Shown here in pieces: positions 1 through 7,553 of a DNA stretch of 11,854 nucleotides. The DNA lies in assembly GCA_030620915.1 (NCBI GenBank), contig JAUXIR010000019.1, positions 1-11,854 of the forward strand. The letters run 5' to 3'. Positions within the stretch are counted from its first letter, which is position 1, and each line of letters opens with the position of its first letter. The DNA comes from Geopsychrobacter sp. (GTDB lineage Bacteria > Desulfobacterota > Desulfuromonadia > Desulfuromonadales > Geopsychrobacteraceae). Below the pieces are notes generated by a model that did no database searches, had not been told where the DNA came from, and saw only the letters and a program-made list of their open reading frames with translations. The position numbers and the translations under genes are program-made.

Positions 1-74
1 ACCAGCGGAAACTAAGGTTTCCACCAGCTATTACCTCATTGTTTTTAGCAGGTTAGCTGAGACACCAACAATTT

Positions 75-94
75 ATGGAAACCATGGCTTCCAT
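75..94. promoter_or_regulatory. Near-perfect palindrome, candidate activator site
   Basis: The arms ATGGAA (75-80) and TTCCAT (89-94) surround a central CCATGG, making a 20-bp palindrome with only one mismatched pair (A81 against C88). It lies about 220 bp upstream of the expected transcription start of the sigma-54 promoter at 280-295, roughly where enhancer-binding activators of sigma-54 can bind. A second short perfect palindrome, CTTTGCAAAG, sits at 148-157. The symmetry is seen; the function is inferred. It could be chance, since CCATGG is itself a palindrome. Confidence 0.3.
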
Positions 95-279
95 TCTTCA
101 ACTCATCCTCGGCCGGTTTCTTCCCCAAAGTCGGATCAATTTCCCACCTTTGCAAAGTTTTTTATCCGCCTTAACCCTTCGGCCCGTAGCAAAAAGACAC
201 CTGAATACAGCGTTCTATAACTCCATCTCAGTAAATACCATTTGTCGATCGATACTTTTCCGGTTCATCTCCTGAAACA

Positions 280-295
280 TGGCAAGACCGTTGCT
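280..295 (+). promoter_or_regulatory. Sigma-54 (-24/-12) promoter of the amino acid catabolic operon
   Basis: The sequence TGGCAAGACCGTTGCT matches the RpoN consensus TGGCACG-N4-TTGCW at all but one position. The invariant GG (281-282) and GC (293-294) are separated by exactly 10 bp. The predicted start of transcription is near 306, leaving a leader of about 43 nt before the dehydrogenase ATG at 349. The orientation and distance fit the operon. A sigma-54 promoter implies an AAA+ enhancer-binding activator, which is not encoded in this window. The rest of 1-348 holds no convincing gene. A small hairpin (GGAAAC 7-12 / GTTTCC 17-22) at the left edge might belong to an upstream gene. Confidence 0.75.
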
Positions 296-348
296 ATGTA
301 CTCCTACAGCAAAACACTGTTTGCAATATCACCTCAGGAGGAACATCG

Positions 349-1404
349 ATGGAGATCGTTGAGCGGAACTACGGCTCTGAACATGAGCAGGTCGTCTTCT
401 GTCATGACGCAGCATCAGGGTTAAGGGCGTTTGTGGCCATTCACAACACCAGCCGGGGCGCAGCCCTTGGCGGTTGTCGCATGTGGTCTTACGCCTCAGA
501 GGATGAGGCCCTGCAAGACGTGCTGCGACTTTCACGCGGCATGACCTACAAGTCGGCCATGGCCGGGCTCGATCTGGGTGGCGGGAAATCGGTGATCATC
601 GGCAACCCGCATTCCGACAAGAGTGAGCAAATGCTACGCGCCATGGGACGCTTCCTGAACCATCTGCAAGGGCAGTATATCGCTGCCGAAGACTCGGGGA
701 CCAGCGTTGCCGATCTCAAGATCATGGCTAAAGAGACCCCATACGTGAGCGGAATCACGCAAAAACCCTCACTCAACGGTGAGTTACGCAGTGGCGACCC
801 CTCCCCCAGCACCGCCTACGGCACTTTTCAGGGGTTGCGGGCCGCGGTCAAACATCGACTGCAGCGCGACGATCTTGAGGGTCTGCGGATCGCAGTACAG
901 GGGCTGGGCAACGTCGGCTACCGCCTCGCCGAGCATCTGGCACAGGCCGGGGCCAAACTCTGGGTCTGCGATATCAACCCGCCGCAGGTTCGAACCGCCG
1001 TCGAGAAACTGGGGGCGACGGCGGTCTCTCCCGAGGAGATCTTTGTCCAACCGGTCGATGTCTTTGCCCCCTGCGCTCTCGGCGCGGTACTCAATGACCG
1101 CAGCATCCCGCAGCTTAAGGTCAGCATCGTGGCCGGTGCGGCCAACAACCAGCTGGCCGAGGAGCGTCACGGGCTGGAATTGCTGCAGCGTGGCATCCTC
1201 TACGCTCCCGACTATGTCATCAACGCCGGCGGCATCATCGATATCGCCTGCGAGCGACAGGGCCTCAACGACCAGCATCTCAATCAACGGCTGACCGGAA
1301 TCTACCAGACCCTGCTCGATCTCTTTACCCGTTCCGAGCGCGAACGACAGCCGACCAACATCGTTGCCAACCTGATGGCCGAGGAACGCTTCACCGTCCA
1401 TTAA
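349..1404 (+). CDS. Glu/Leu/Phe/Val dehydrogenase family (leucine/phenylalanine dehydrogenase-like)
   Basis: This 351-residue protein is predicted to deaminate an L-amino acid oxidatively to its 2-oxoacid with NAD+, releasing ammonium, in the cytoplasm. The catalytic region reads [20 protein letters not shown]68 and K80 correspond to the substrate-binding and catalytic lysines of leucine dehydrogenase. The family motif AEDSGTS follows around residue 113, and the Rossmann motif GLGNVG lies near residue 184. The length is typical of leucine and phenylalanine dehydrogenases and shorter than glutamate dehydrogenase (about 420-450). The start is supported by AGGAGGA at 336-342, 6 nt before ATG. 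It is the first gene of the operon, 27 nt ahead of the transporter. Whether leucine, valine or phenylalanine is the substrate cannot be decided by eye. The downstream 2-oxoacid oxidoreductase fits a catabolic direction. Confidence 0.9.
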   Translation: MEIVERNYGSEHEQVVFCHDAASGLRAFVAIHNTSRGAALGGCRMWSYASEDEALQDVLRLSRGMTYKSAMAGLDLGGGKSVIIGNPHSDKSEQMLRAMGRFLNHLQGQYIAAEDSGTSVADLKIMAKETPYVSGITQKPSLNGELRSGDPSPSTAYGTFQGLRAAVKHRLQRDDLEGLRIAVQGLGNVGYRLAEHLAQAGAKLWVCDINPPQVRTAVEKLGATAVSPEEIFVQPVDVFAPCALGAVLNDRSIPQLKVSIVAGAANNQLAEERHGLELLQRGILYAPDYVINAGGIIDIACERQGLNDQHLNQRLTGIYQTLLDLFTRSERERQPTNIVANLMAEERFTVH

Positions 1405-1431
1405 ATTGCAGTCACCCCATAGGAGAAAAAC

Positions 1432-2832
1432 GTGTCTACTGAACTGCGCGTCAAGACAACCGAAGAGAACAGCGTCCCGCACGGCCTCTGGTCATCACGC
1501 ATGGTATTTATCCTGGCCGCAACCGGCTCAGCCGTCGGCCTGGGTAATATCTGGAAATTCCCTTACATCACCGGCGAGAACGGTGGCGGAGCCTTTGTTC
1601 TGGTCTACCTGCTTTGCGTGGCGGCCATCGGCATTCCGATCATGATGGGCGAACTGCTTATCGGTCGCAAAGGACGCAAGAGCCCGATCAACAGCATGCG
1701 GCTACTGGCCAGGGCTGAGGGCAAGTCATCCGGCTGGAGCCTGCTCGGCTGGGGCGGGGTCATCGCCTCCTTCGTCATCCTCTCCTTCTACTCTGTCATC
1801 GGCGGCTGGGCCACCACCTATGTCGGTTATTCGCTCAGCGGCAGCTTCAGCGGCGCCTCGGCTGAAACGGTCGAGGCGCTCTTCTCCGACCTGCTCGGCA
1901 GCCCCTGGAAATTGACCCTCTGGCATACCGTCTTCATGGGCCTGACCACGCTGGTGGTCGCCAGAGGGGTCCGCGCCGGGCTCGAAAAAGCGGTTAAATT
2001 TCTGATGCCGGCGCTGTTTGTTCTGCTCCTGGTCCTGGTCGGCTTTGCCATGACCACCGGTCATTTCGGTGCCGGGCTGGAGTTTCTCTTCACCCCGGAT
2101 TTCTCCAAGCTGACCACTGCCGGCGTCCTGACCGCCATGGGCCATGCCTTCTTCACCCTCAGCCTGGGGATGGGGGTCATGATCGCCTACGGCTCATACC
2201 TGCCTGAAAACGTCTCCATCGTCAAAACCTCGATCATCATTTCGCTGCTCGATACGGTTGTCGCACTGCTGGCCGGGATGGCCATCTTCCCGCTGGTCTT
2301 TGCCAATGGCATGGAGCCGGGCGCCGGTCCCGGACTGATTTTTAAGACCCTGCCGCTGGCCTTCGGTCAGATCCCCGGTGGTATCATCTTCGGCACCCTC
2401 TTCTTCGTCCTGCTGGTCTTTGCCGCCCTGACCTCTTCGATCTCTCTGCTGGAACCGGCGGTTGAATGGCTGGAAGAACACCGTGGCATCAACCGAAAAC
2501 TCTCGGCGCTGGTGACCGGCGGCGCACTCTGGTTGTTGGGACTGGTCTCGGTGTTCTCCTTTAATATCTGGTCCGATGTCGCCCCACTGGGGATGTTCGA
2601 GGCCTTTGCCGGCAAAACCCCTTTCGACCTGCTCGACTACCTGACCGCCAGCATCATGCTGCCGCTCGGCGGTCTGTTGGTTGCGCTCTTTACCGGCTGG
2701 GCCATGTCGAAGGAGTCGGCCCGCGAAGCGTTGAATATGTCTGAGGGTCCCGGCTTCGATATCTGGCGCCTGTTGGTGCGCTACCTTGCACCGATCGGGG
2801 TGACCATCGTCTTCTTCTATAATCTGGGCTGA
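1432..2832 (+). CDS. Sodium-dependent amino acid transporter, NSS/SNF family
   Basis: This 466-residue membrane protein belongs to the neurotransmitter:sodium symporter family (LeuT, MhsT, TnaT) and probably imports the amino acid degraded by this operon using the sodium gradient. The N-terminus carries the family signature in the first membrane helix: SAVGLGNIWKFPYITGENGG at about residues 28-47. That unwound region forms the substrate and sodium sites. Many hydrophobic segments follow across the whole length. The size is close to MhsT (about 450 residues), which has 11 rather than 12 membrane helices; the helix count here was not computed. The start is GTG, chosen because AGGAG (1421-1425) lies 6 nt upstream and the next residues lead directly into helix 1. 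It sits 27 nt after the dehydrogenase stop and is probably co-transcribed. The substrate is inferred from its neighbours. Confidence 0.9.
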   Translation: MSTELRVKTTEENSVPHGLWSSRMVFILAATGSAVGLGNIWKFPYITGENGGGAFVLVYLLCVAAIGIPIMMGELLIGRKGRKSPINSMRLLARAEGKSSGWSLLGWGGVIASFVILSFYSVIGGWATTYVGYSLSGSFSGASAETVEALFSDLLGSPWKLTLWHTVFMGLTTLVVARGVRAGLEKAVKFLMPALFVLLLVLVGFAMTTGHFGAGLEFLFTPDFSKLTTAGVLTAMGHAFFTLSLGMGVMIAYGSYLPENVSIVKTSIIISLLDTVVALLAGMAIFPLVFANGMEPGAGPGLIFKTLPLAFGQIPGGIIFGTLFFVLLVFAALTSSISLLEPAVEWLEEHRGINRKLSALVTGGALWLLGLVSVFSFNIWSDVAPLGMFEAFAGKTPFDLLDYLTASIMLPLGGLLVALFTGWAMSKESAREALNMSEGPGFDIWRLLVRYLAPIGVTIVFFYNLG

Positions 2833-2874
2833 TCGGTCGGATGAAAAAGAAAAAGAATACCGGGTATAATTCAG

Positions 2875-2897
2875 GCAGGTTTTCGGTTCGAACCTGC
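2875..2897 (+). promoter_or_regulatory. Hairpin in the gap between transporter and oxidoreductase genes
   Basis: A perfect 7-bp stem, GCAGGTT (2875-2881) with AACCTGC (2891-2897), encloses a 9-nt loop. It ends 7 nt before the Shine-Dalgarno GTGGAG (2905-2910) of the fusion gene. There is no T-run after it, so it is not an obvious intrinsic terminator. It could act in mRNA processing, stability or translation. A TATAAT at 2865-2870 just upstream has no recognisable -35 partner, so an internal promoter is possible but weakly supported. Confidence 0.35.
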
Positions 2898-2915
2898 GGT
2901 CGAAGTGGAGCACAT

Positions 2916-5243
2916 ATGGGTCAACAAGAGTCAATACCCTCTACAGCTACAGATTTATGTGAGGCGGATTTGCCGAGTGATATCTCTTTCCCGTTGGAGA
3001 TTCGCCTGCACGGTCGTGGTGGCCAGGGCGGTGTGACCTGCGCCAAGCTGATCGCCGCGATCTATGCCCAGATGGGCTTGAACGTGCAGACGTTTGGCGA
3101 TTACGGGGCCGAACGTTCCGGTGCTCCGATCCGCGCGTTTACCCGGGTCGATCGCGATCCGATCAAAAACCGCAACAAGGTCTACCGGCCGGATCACCTG
3201 TTAGTGCTTGACGCGGCCCTGCTTGGCCCCCCGGTGCTCGACGGTGTCGCCGCGGGTGCGGTGATTCTGATCAACAGTGCCGAGCGGGTGGAGAAGTATG
3301 TCGAGCCGTTCGCCGATTACCGCTTCGGCATCATCGACGCCACCGGGATCGCCCGCGAGCATGGCATCGGCACCAGCAGCGTGGTTATCATCAACACCAC
3401 CCTGGTCGGAGCCTACGCCAAGCTGCTCGGTCTGCCGCTTGAGGTGCTTGAGGATGTCTATACCAAAATGGGGCTCTCCGAGGACCTGCAGGCAGCCAAA
3501 GAGGCCTATCTGAAGGTACGTATCTGTCCGGCTGACACCACTGTAAGCGGGCTGGCCGTTGGAGGGGAACTGGCAACCAGCCTGCCGCCGGTTAAACCGC
3601 AGACCGAGCATTCAGAGGATATTCCAACCAAGCTAAAAACCGGCAACTGGAGCACCCAGCTGCCCGGGTATGAAGATTATCTCGCCCCCTGCAATCATGC
3701 CTGTCCGGCAGGCAACGACGTGGTCGGCTTCATTCAAGCGCTCAAAACCTCCGGAGCAGATGCTGCGGCTGAGGTTCTGCTCCGCACCCAGGCTCTGCCT
3801 TCGGTCTGCGGACGGGTTTGTCCCGCCCCCTGTATGCACGAATGCAATCGCAAACAAATGGACGGGGCGGTCAATAATCGCAGTCTGGAGCGCTGGATCT
3901 CGGACCATTCCAGATTCCGCTTACAGGTGGAGAAGCCAGAAAAGGTCCTTTCGCTGGCGGTGGTCGGCGGCGGCCCCGCAGGCCTGAGCGCGGCCTATCA
4001 GCTGGCTCTCCGCGGCCATCGGGTGTGTATCTTCGAAAAAGCAGAAAAACTCGGTGGCGTCCTGCGTTACGGCATCCCGGTCTACCGCCTGCCGGAAGAG
4101 GCGTTGGAGCGCGACCTTGAGCGCATCCTCTCGCTGGGAATCCGCAGCCAGTGCGATCACCCGGTTGACCAGGCAGAAATGGAGCGCCTGCACCGGCAGT
4201 ATGATGCGGTCATCGTCAGCAAAGGCTTCAGCGACGCCTATACCCTCGCCGCCGCCGGGGAGACTCTCGACGGCATCGAGCAGGGGCTCGATTTTCTGGC
4301 CCGCAGTCGCGAGGCTGGGTCAGAAGCAAGACTCTCCGGCGATGTCGTTGTCATCGGCGGCGGCAATACCGCTATCGACTGTGCTCGCAGCGCCCTGCGT
4401 AGCGGAGCCTCCTCGGTCAAGCTGGTCTATCGCCGCAGTCGGGATGAAATGCCCGCCATCGATGAAGAGATCGAAGACGCCATGCGCGAAGGGGTGCAGC
4501 TGCTTGCCTTGCGCCAGCCGGTTGCCTTTCGCGGTGTCGGCCAGGTGGCCGGAATTGTATTGGCCGAGGTCGAGCTGGGCGAAGCCGATGCCGATGGTAG
4601 GCGGCGACCGCTGGTGACCGAGCGCACCACCGAGTTGAACTGCTCAACGGTCTTGCTGGCCCTGGGCCAGGAGAACGAATTGGGCCTGCTGCCGGAGGCC
4701 TGGCAGGTGCGTAATGCCAGAGTCTGGTGCGCTGAAGACCCGCTCAATATCTGGCTGACTGGCGATTGTTCAACCGCTGAGGGGACCGTGACCCACGCCA
4801 TCGGCAACGGCCGGCTGACCGCTATGGTTGCCCTGGCCGCCCTGGCCAATACTTCCACTGTCGCAAGCCTGAGCGGAACCGAATCGACGCCGACACAGCT
4901 ACAACAGGGTTCGTTGGTGGCGCCGGCTCAGGTGCGTTTCTCGCACTTTCCGATCCTTGCACCGCATCAGGATCGACATCAGGCGCTCGAAAATTACCGA
5001 AACAGCTTCGAGGAGGTCAATCTTGGTCTCTCCGGACAGGAGGAGGCGGAGCGCTGTTTCTCCTGTGGCCGCTGCACCCAGTGCGATACCTGTCTGGTCT
5101 ATTGTCCCGACGGGGTTATCTCCCGCAGCGATGACGGCTACCGGATCGATGAGGAGTATTGCAAAGGCTGTGGTATCTGCGTGGCGGAATGTCCGCGGCG
5201 AGCCATGGATTTGAACGATAAAGGATTAAGCGATGGCTGTTGA
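2916..5243 (+). CDS. Fused 2-oxoacid:acceptor oxidoreductase gamma subunit, GltD-like FAD/NAD(P) module and ferredoxin
   Basis: This 775-residue protein joins three functions that are often separate. Residues about 25-205 are the gamma domain of 2-oxoacid:ferredoxin oxidoreductases, with HGRGGQGGVTCAK near residue 32. Residues about 255-690 resemble GltD and the NAD(P)H-linked subunit of phenylglyoxylate dehydrogenase. They contain a cysteine cluster (C259, C263, C298, C302, C306, C310) for Fe-S centres, an FAD motif GGGPAG (351-356) and an NAD(P) motif GGGNTA (481-486). Residues about 714-760 are a ferredoxin end: C714, C717, C720, C723, C726 and C730, then C749, C752, C755 and C759. The predicted role is to carry electrons from the TPP site in the alpha and beta subunits to NAD(P)+. 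The start at 2916 is preferred (GTGGAG, 5-nt spacing). An in-frame ATG at 2841 would add 25 lysine-rich residues and has no good ribosome site. The 3' end overlaps the alpha gene by 11 nt. Confidence 0.88.
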   Translation: MGQQESIPSTATDLCEADLPSDISFPLEIRLHGRGGQGGVTCAKLIAAIYAQMGLNVQTFGDYGAERSGAPIRAFTRVDRDPIKNRNKVYRPDHLLVLDAALLGPPVLDGVAAGAVILINSAERVEKYVEPFADYRFGIIDATGIAREHGIGTSSVVIINTTLVGAYAKLLGLPLEVLEDVYTKMGLSEDLQAAKEAYLKVRICPADTTVSGLAVGGELATSLPPVKPQTEHSEDIPTKLKTGNWSTQLPGYEDYLAPCNHACPAGNDVVGFIQALKTSGADAAAEVLLRTQALPSVCGRVCPAPCMHECNRKQMDGAVNNRSLERWISDHSRFRLQVEKPEKVLSLAVVGGGPAGLSAAYQLALRGHRVCIFEKAEKLGGVLRYGIPVYRLPEEALERDLERILSLGIRSQCDHPVDQAEMERLHRQYDAVIVSKGFSDAYTLAAAGETLDGIEQGLDFLARSREAGSEARLSGDVVVIGGGNTAIDCARSALRSGASSVKLVYRRSRDEMPAIDEEIEDAMREGVQLLALRQPVAFRGVGQVAGIVLAEVELGEADADGRRRPLVTERTTELNCSTVLLALGQENELGLLPEAWQVRNARVWCAEDPLNIWLTGDCSTAEGTVTHAIGNGRLTAMVALAALANTSTVASLSGTESTPTQLQQGSLVAPAQVRFSHFPILAPHQDRHQALENYRNSFEEVNLGLSGQEEAERCFSCGRCTQCDTCLVYCPDGVISRSDDGYRIDEEYCKGCGICVAECPRRAMDLNDKGLSDGC

Positions 5244-6393
5244 ATTGATCAGTGCCAACCATGCCGCAGCCCTGGCGGCGACCCTGGCAGGCCGGGCAAA
5301 CCGTACGGCCAGAGGTTTCTGCAGTGGGGTTTACCCGATCACCCCGTCAACCGAATGCATGGAGTATCTGTGCGGCCAGGAGATCGAGAAAGGCAAGGTG
5401 GTCCGGGCGGACAGCGAGCATAACGCCATGGGGATCTGTATCGGCGCATCTGCGTCCGGCGCCCGCTCCTTCACCACCACCTGTTCCAACGGTTTGGCCT
5501 ATATGATCGAAAACTGCGTGGCGGCGGCCGGCTATCGACTGCCGATTGTGATGTCGATCGCCAACCGGACCCTGGGTCCACCCTGGAACATCTGGGCGGA
5601 TCACGGTGATTCGCTGCTGATGAGAGATCTGGGCTGGCTGCAGTTCTATTCGGCTGATATTCAGCAGGTTTTCGATACGGTGCTCTGTGCCTTCAGGCTG
5701 GCCGAGGATCCGCGCGTGATGATGCCCGCCCTCTGCTGCATGGATGGCTTTATCCTATCGCACACCATGGCACAGGTTGAGGTCCCTTCCCAGGAGCAGG
5801 TCGATCGTTGTCTGCCCCCGACCGATATTCCGCACCGCCTGGACAAGAGTGCCCATACCCTTGGCCAGATGGAGACTCCGCATCAGTCGGTGGTGCATCG
5901 CGCCCAGCATCATCAGGCGATGCTGAACGCACGGCAGGTTTATGCCGAGGTTCAGGACTCTTTCGAAGAGATTTTCGGAAGGCGACCAGCCGATCCGCTG
6001 GTCAGTTACCGCACCGAAGACGCCGAAACCCTGATTGTCTCCATGGGAACCCTGGGGGTAACCGCCGAACGGGTGGTCGATCTACTGCGTGAGCAGGGAC
6101 AGTCGGTCGGTTCGGTGCGGGTGCGGATGTTCCGCCCGATGCTGGATGAAGAGCTGCGCAAAATATTTGCCGGCAAGAAACGGATCGCGGTTTTGGACCG
6201 CGATATCAGCATCGGTTTCGGCGGCGTGCTCTGGGGGGAAGTACGCGGCTTCGCCGATCCTTCAGCCATTGTTCAGAATTACATGGTTGGCGTAGCGGGG
6301 GGCGACGTGCGCCCCGAGCATATGATCAATCTGCTCGCCGAGCTGGAACAGGCGAACGAGTCTGGCGCGCCTAGAATCGTGGAGGTCGCATGA
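5233..6393 (+). CDS. 2-oxoacid:acceptor oxidoreductase, alpha subunit (PorA/PadG-like)
   Basis: This 386-residue protein is the alpha subunit of a TPP-dependent oxidoreductase that converts a 2-oxoacid and CoA to acyl-CoA and CO2. The N-terminal pyrimidine-binding domain shows the hallmark YPITPSTE (34-41), the conserved acidic stretch DSEHNAMG (60-67) and a TxxSNGL segment (82-88). NRTLGPPWNIWADHGDSLLM (111-130) corresponds to the segment that in pyruvate oxidoreductases reads roughly NR-x-LxxPxNIxxDHSD. The C-terminal transketolase-like domain begins around residue 265. The length is normal for a separate alpha chain. It overlaps the fusion gene by 11 nt and shares ATGA with the beta gene, so the three are translationally coupled. 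A W in the PPWNIW segment may reflect a bulky aryl or branched substrate, but this is a guess. Confidence 0.9.
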   Translation: MAVELISANHAAALAATLAGRANRTARGFCSGVYPITPSTECMEYLCGQEIEKGKVVRADSEHNAMGICIGASASGARSFTTTCSNGLAYMIENCVAAAGYRLPIVMSIANRTLGPPWNIWADHGDSLLMRDLGWLQFYSADIQQVFDTVLCAFRLAEDPRVMMPALCCMDGFILSHTMAQVEVPSQEQVDRCLPPTDIPHRLDKSAHTLGQMETPHQSVVHRAQHHQAMLNARQVYAEVQDSFEEIFGRRPADPLVSYRTEDAETLIVSMGTLGVTAERVVDLLREQGQSVGSVRVRMFRPMLDEELRKIFAGKKRIAVLDRDISIGFGGVLWGEVRGFADPSAIVQNYMVGVAGGDVRPEHMINLLAELEQANESGAPRIVEVA

Positions 6394-7319
6394 TGAACGA
6401 ACCCGCCTTAAATGGCATGGCTCATACCGAACAGGACCGCAGTGAACCGCTCTTACGAGCCGGCAACAGCAACTGCGGCGGCTGTGGCATGTCGAACCTG
6501 ATGCAGATGCTCAGACGGGCCGCCGCTGAGCGTGAGCTGAAGCTCGTCATCCCGGCCTGCTGTGCCGCGGTGACCGGCGGCAGTTTCCCGGAAAGCGCCT
6601 TCAGTATCCCGACAATCATGTCGACCTTTGCCTCTGCCGCTTCGGTGGCCAACGGGGATGCCTCTGTGGCGCAATTAAACGGTGAAGAGACGCGGGTAAT
6701 CTGCCTGGCGGGTGATGGCGGAACCTATGACATCGGCATGGGCACCCTCTCCGCGGCCGCCGAGCGCAACGAAGATATCCTCTATATCTGTTACGATAAC
6801 GAAATTTACGGCAACACCGGCGGTCAGCGCTCCTCGGCGACGCCCGCCGGGGCCGCAACAACCAGTACCCTGCACGGCAAACAGGAGACCAAAAAAGATA
6901 TCCTCGGGATCATGGCGGCCCACCGCATCCCTTATGCGGCGTCGATCTCCCTGGCACATATTGACGATACCCTGCGCAAACTCCAGTTCGCTCTCGATGC
7001 CAGGGGGTTCAGGTTTCTGCACGTTCTTTCCCCCTGCCCGACCGGCTGGAAGTCGGAACCGGCGATGGGGATCGAATTGGTCCGTCTCGCGGTTCGCTCC
7101 GGGCTGTTCCCGGTTTTCGAGGTGTTCGACGGCGAGCGTTATGTGCTCAATGTCGAACCGGAATTTTCCGGCGAGGCGTTGATGATGTATCTCTCCCTGC
7201 AACGTCGCTTCCGCAACACCGGGGTCACCGAAGAGAGTTTGCGACCGAGTATCGAGCGTTACTGGAACTATCTGCGCTTGATGAGCGGGCGGATTGTGCC
7301 GGCCAGACGTAATGTTTAA
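6390..7319 (+). CDS. 2-oxoacid:acceptor oxidoreductase, beta subunit (PorB/PadI-like)
   Basis: This 309-residue protein is the beta subunit, which binds the diphosphate of TPP and the proximal 4Fe-4S cluster. Visible motifs are NCGGCG (C29 and C32) with C57/C58 and C216 as likely cluster ligands, the TPP/Mg motif GDGGTYDIG (108-116), and DNEIYGNTGGQRSSATP (136-152), which is nearly the family consensus. The length is typical of pyruvate oxidoreductase beta chains. Two adjacent start codons exist. ATG at 6390 overlaps the alpha stop as ATGA. ATG at 6393 has better spacing (7 nt) to GGAGG at 6381-6385 and would remove one residue. It is the last gene of the operon, and no clear intrinsic terminator was seen directly after it. 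Confidence 0.9.
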   Translation: MMNEPALNGMAHTEQDRSEPLLRAGNSNCGGCGMSNLMQMLRRAAAERELKLVIPACCAAVTGGSFPESAFSIPTIMSTFASAASVANGDASVAQLNGEETRVICLAGDGGTYDIGMGTLSAAAERNEDILYICYDNEIYGNTGGQRSSATPAGAATTSTLHGKQETKKDILGIMAAHRIPYAASISLAHIDDTLRKLQFALDARGFRFLHVLSPCPTGWKSEPAMGIELVRLAVRSGLFPVFEVFDGERYVLNVEPEFSGEALMMYLSLQRRFRNTGVTEESLRPSIERYWNYLRLMSGRIVPARRNV

Positions 7320-7348
7320 TTTGCGGATTTACAACCCGAAAGAAGGTT

Positions 7349-7497
7349 AGCCACCAAGACACCAAGAGCATCAAAACTACGCAAAGGCGGCCCATAAACC
7401 TTGAGACCTTGTCAGAAGATCTGACTTGTTCTTTCCTTCCGAAGTCATTTCGGACACCGCATGAAAGTTTTAAGGATTCCTTTGTGTCTTGGTGGCT
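7349..7497. repeat. Inverted-repeat element, MITE- or REP-like candidate
   Basis: A perfect 14-bp inverted repeat, AGCCACCAAGACAC (7349-7362) and GTGTCTTGGTGGCT (7484-7497), bounds 149 bp. Inside are two short perfect hairpins: GTCAGA/TCTGAC (7411-7425, 3-nt loop) and TCCGAA/TTCGGA (7438-7454). The sequence type CCACCAAGACACCAAG recalls dispersed non-coding repeats in several bacterial genomes; this is recollection, not a search. No target-site duplication is evident. It fills the gap between the oxidoreductase operon and the regulator gene, and its right arm lies only 56 bp from the regulator start. Confidence 0.55.
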
Positions 7498-7553
7498 GGC
7501 AAGCCTTTGTATTGTATTATAGGTCCGTTAATTTAAGACAAGAGAGGGAAACT

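Noticed and set aside
75..275. Possible small gene of 66 codons before the operon
   Set aside because: No ribosome site, no recognisable motif, and it overlaps the palindromes and ends just before the sigma-54 promoter; best read as non-coding leader.
784..1482. Long open frame on the minus strand opposite the amino acid dehydrogenase
   Set aside because: It is the codon-bias shadow of a well-recognised gene in a GC-rich genome and has no family features. Similar antisense frames at 2194-2934, 6675-7202, 10628-11302 and 11034-11825 were rejected for the same reason.
2884..2897. tRNA T-arm-like sequence GGTTCGAACC
   Set aside because: No acceptor stem, D-arm or anticodon arm around it; only a short palindrome within the hairpin.
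2841..2915. Earlier start for the fusion protein
   Set aside because: It would add a lysine-rich tail, lacks a good ribosome site and would put a hairpin inside the coding sequence; ATG at 2916 has GTGGAG at 5 nt.
7489..7521. Possible sigma-70 promoter for the regulator (TTGGTG with TATTAT)
   Set aside because: The spacing of 20 bp is too long and both boxes are poor; not firm enough to annotate.
7461..7553. Earlier start for the XRE-cupin regulator
   Set aside because: The extra 31 residues are partly encoded by the inverted-repeat arm and do not belong to the HTH domain; ATG at 7554 follows GAGAGGGA.
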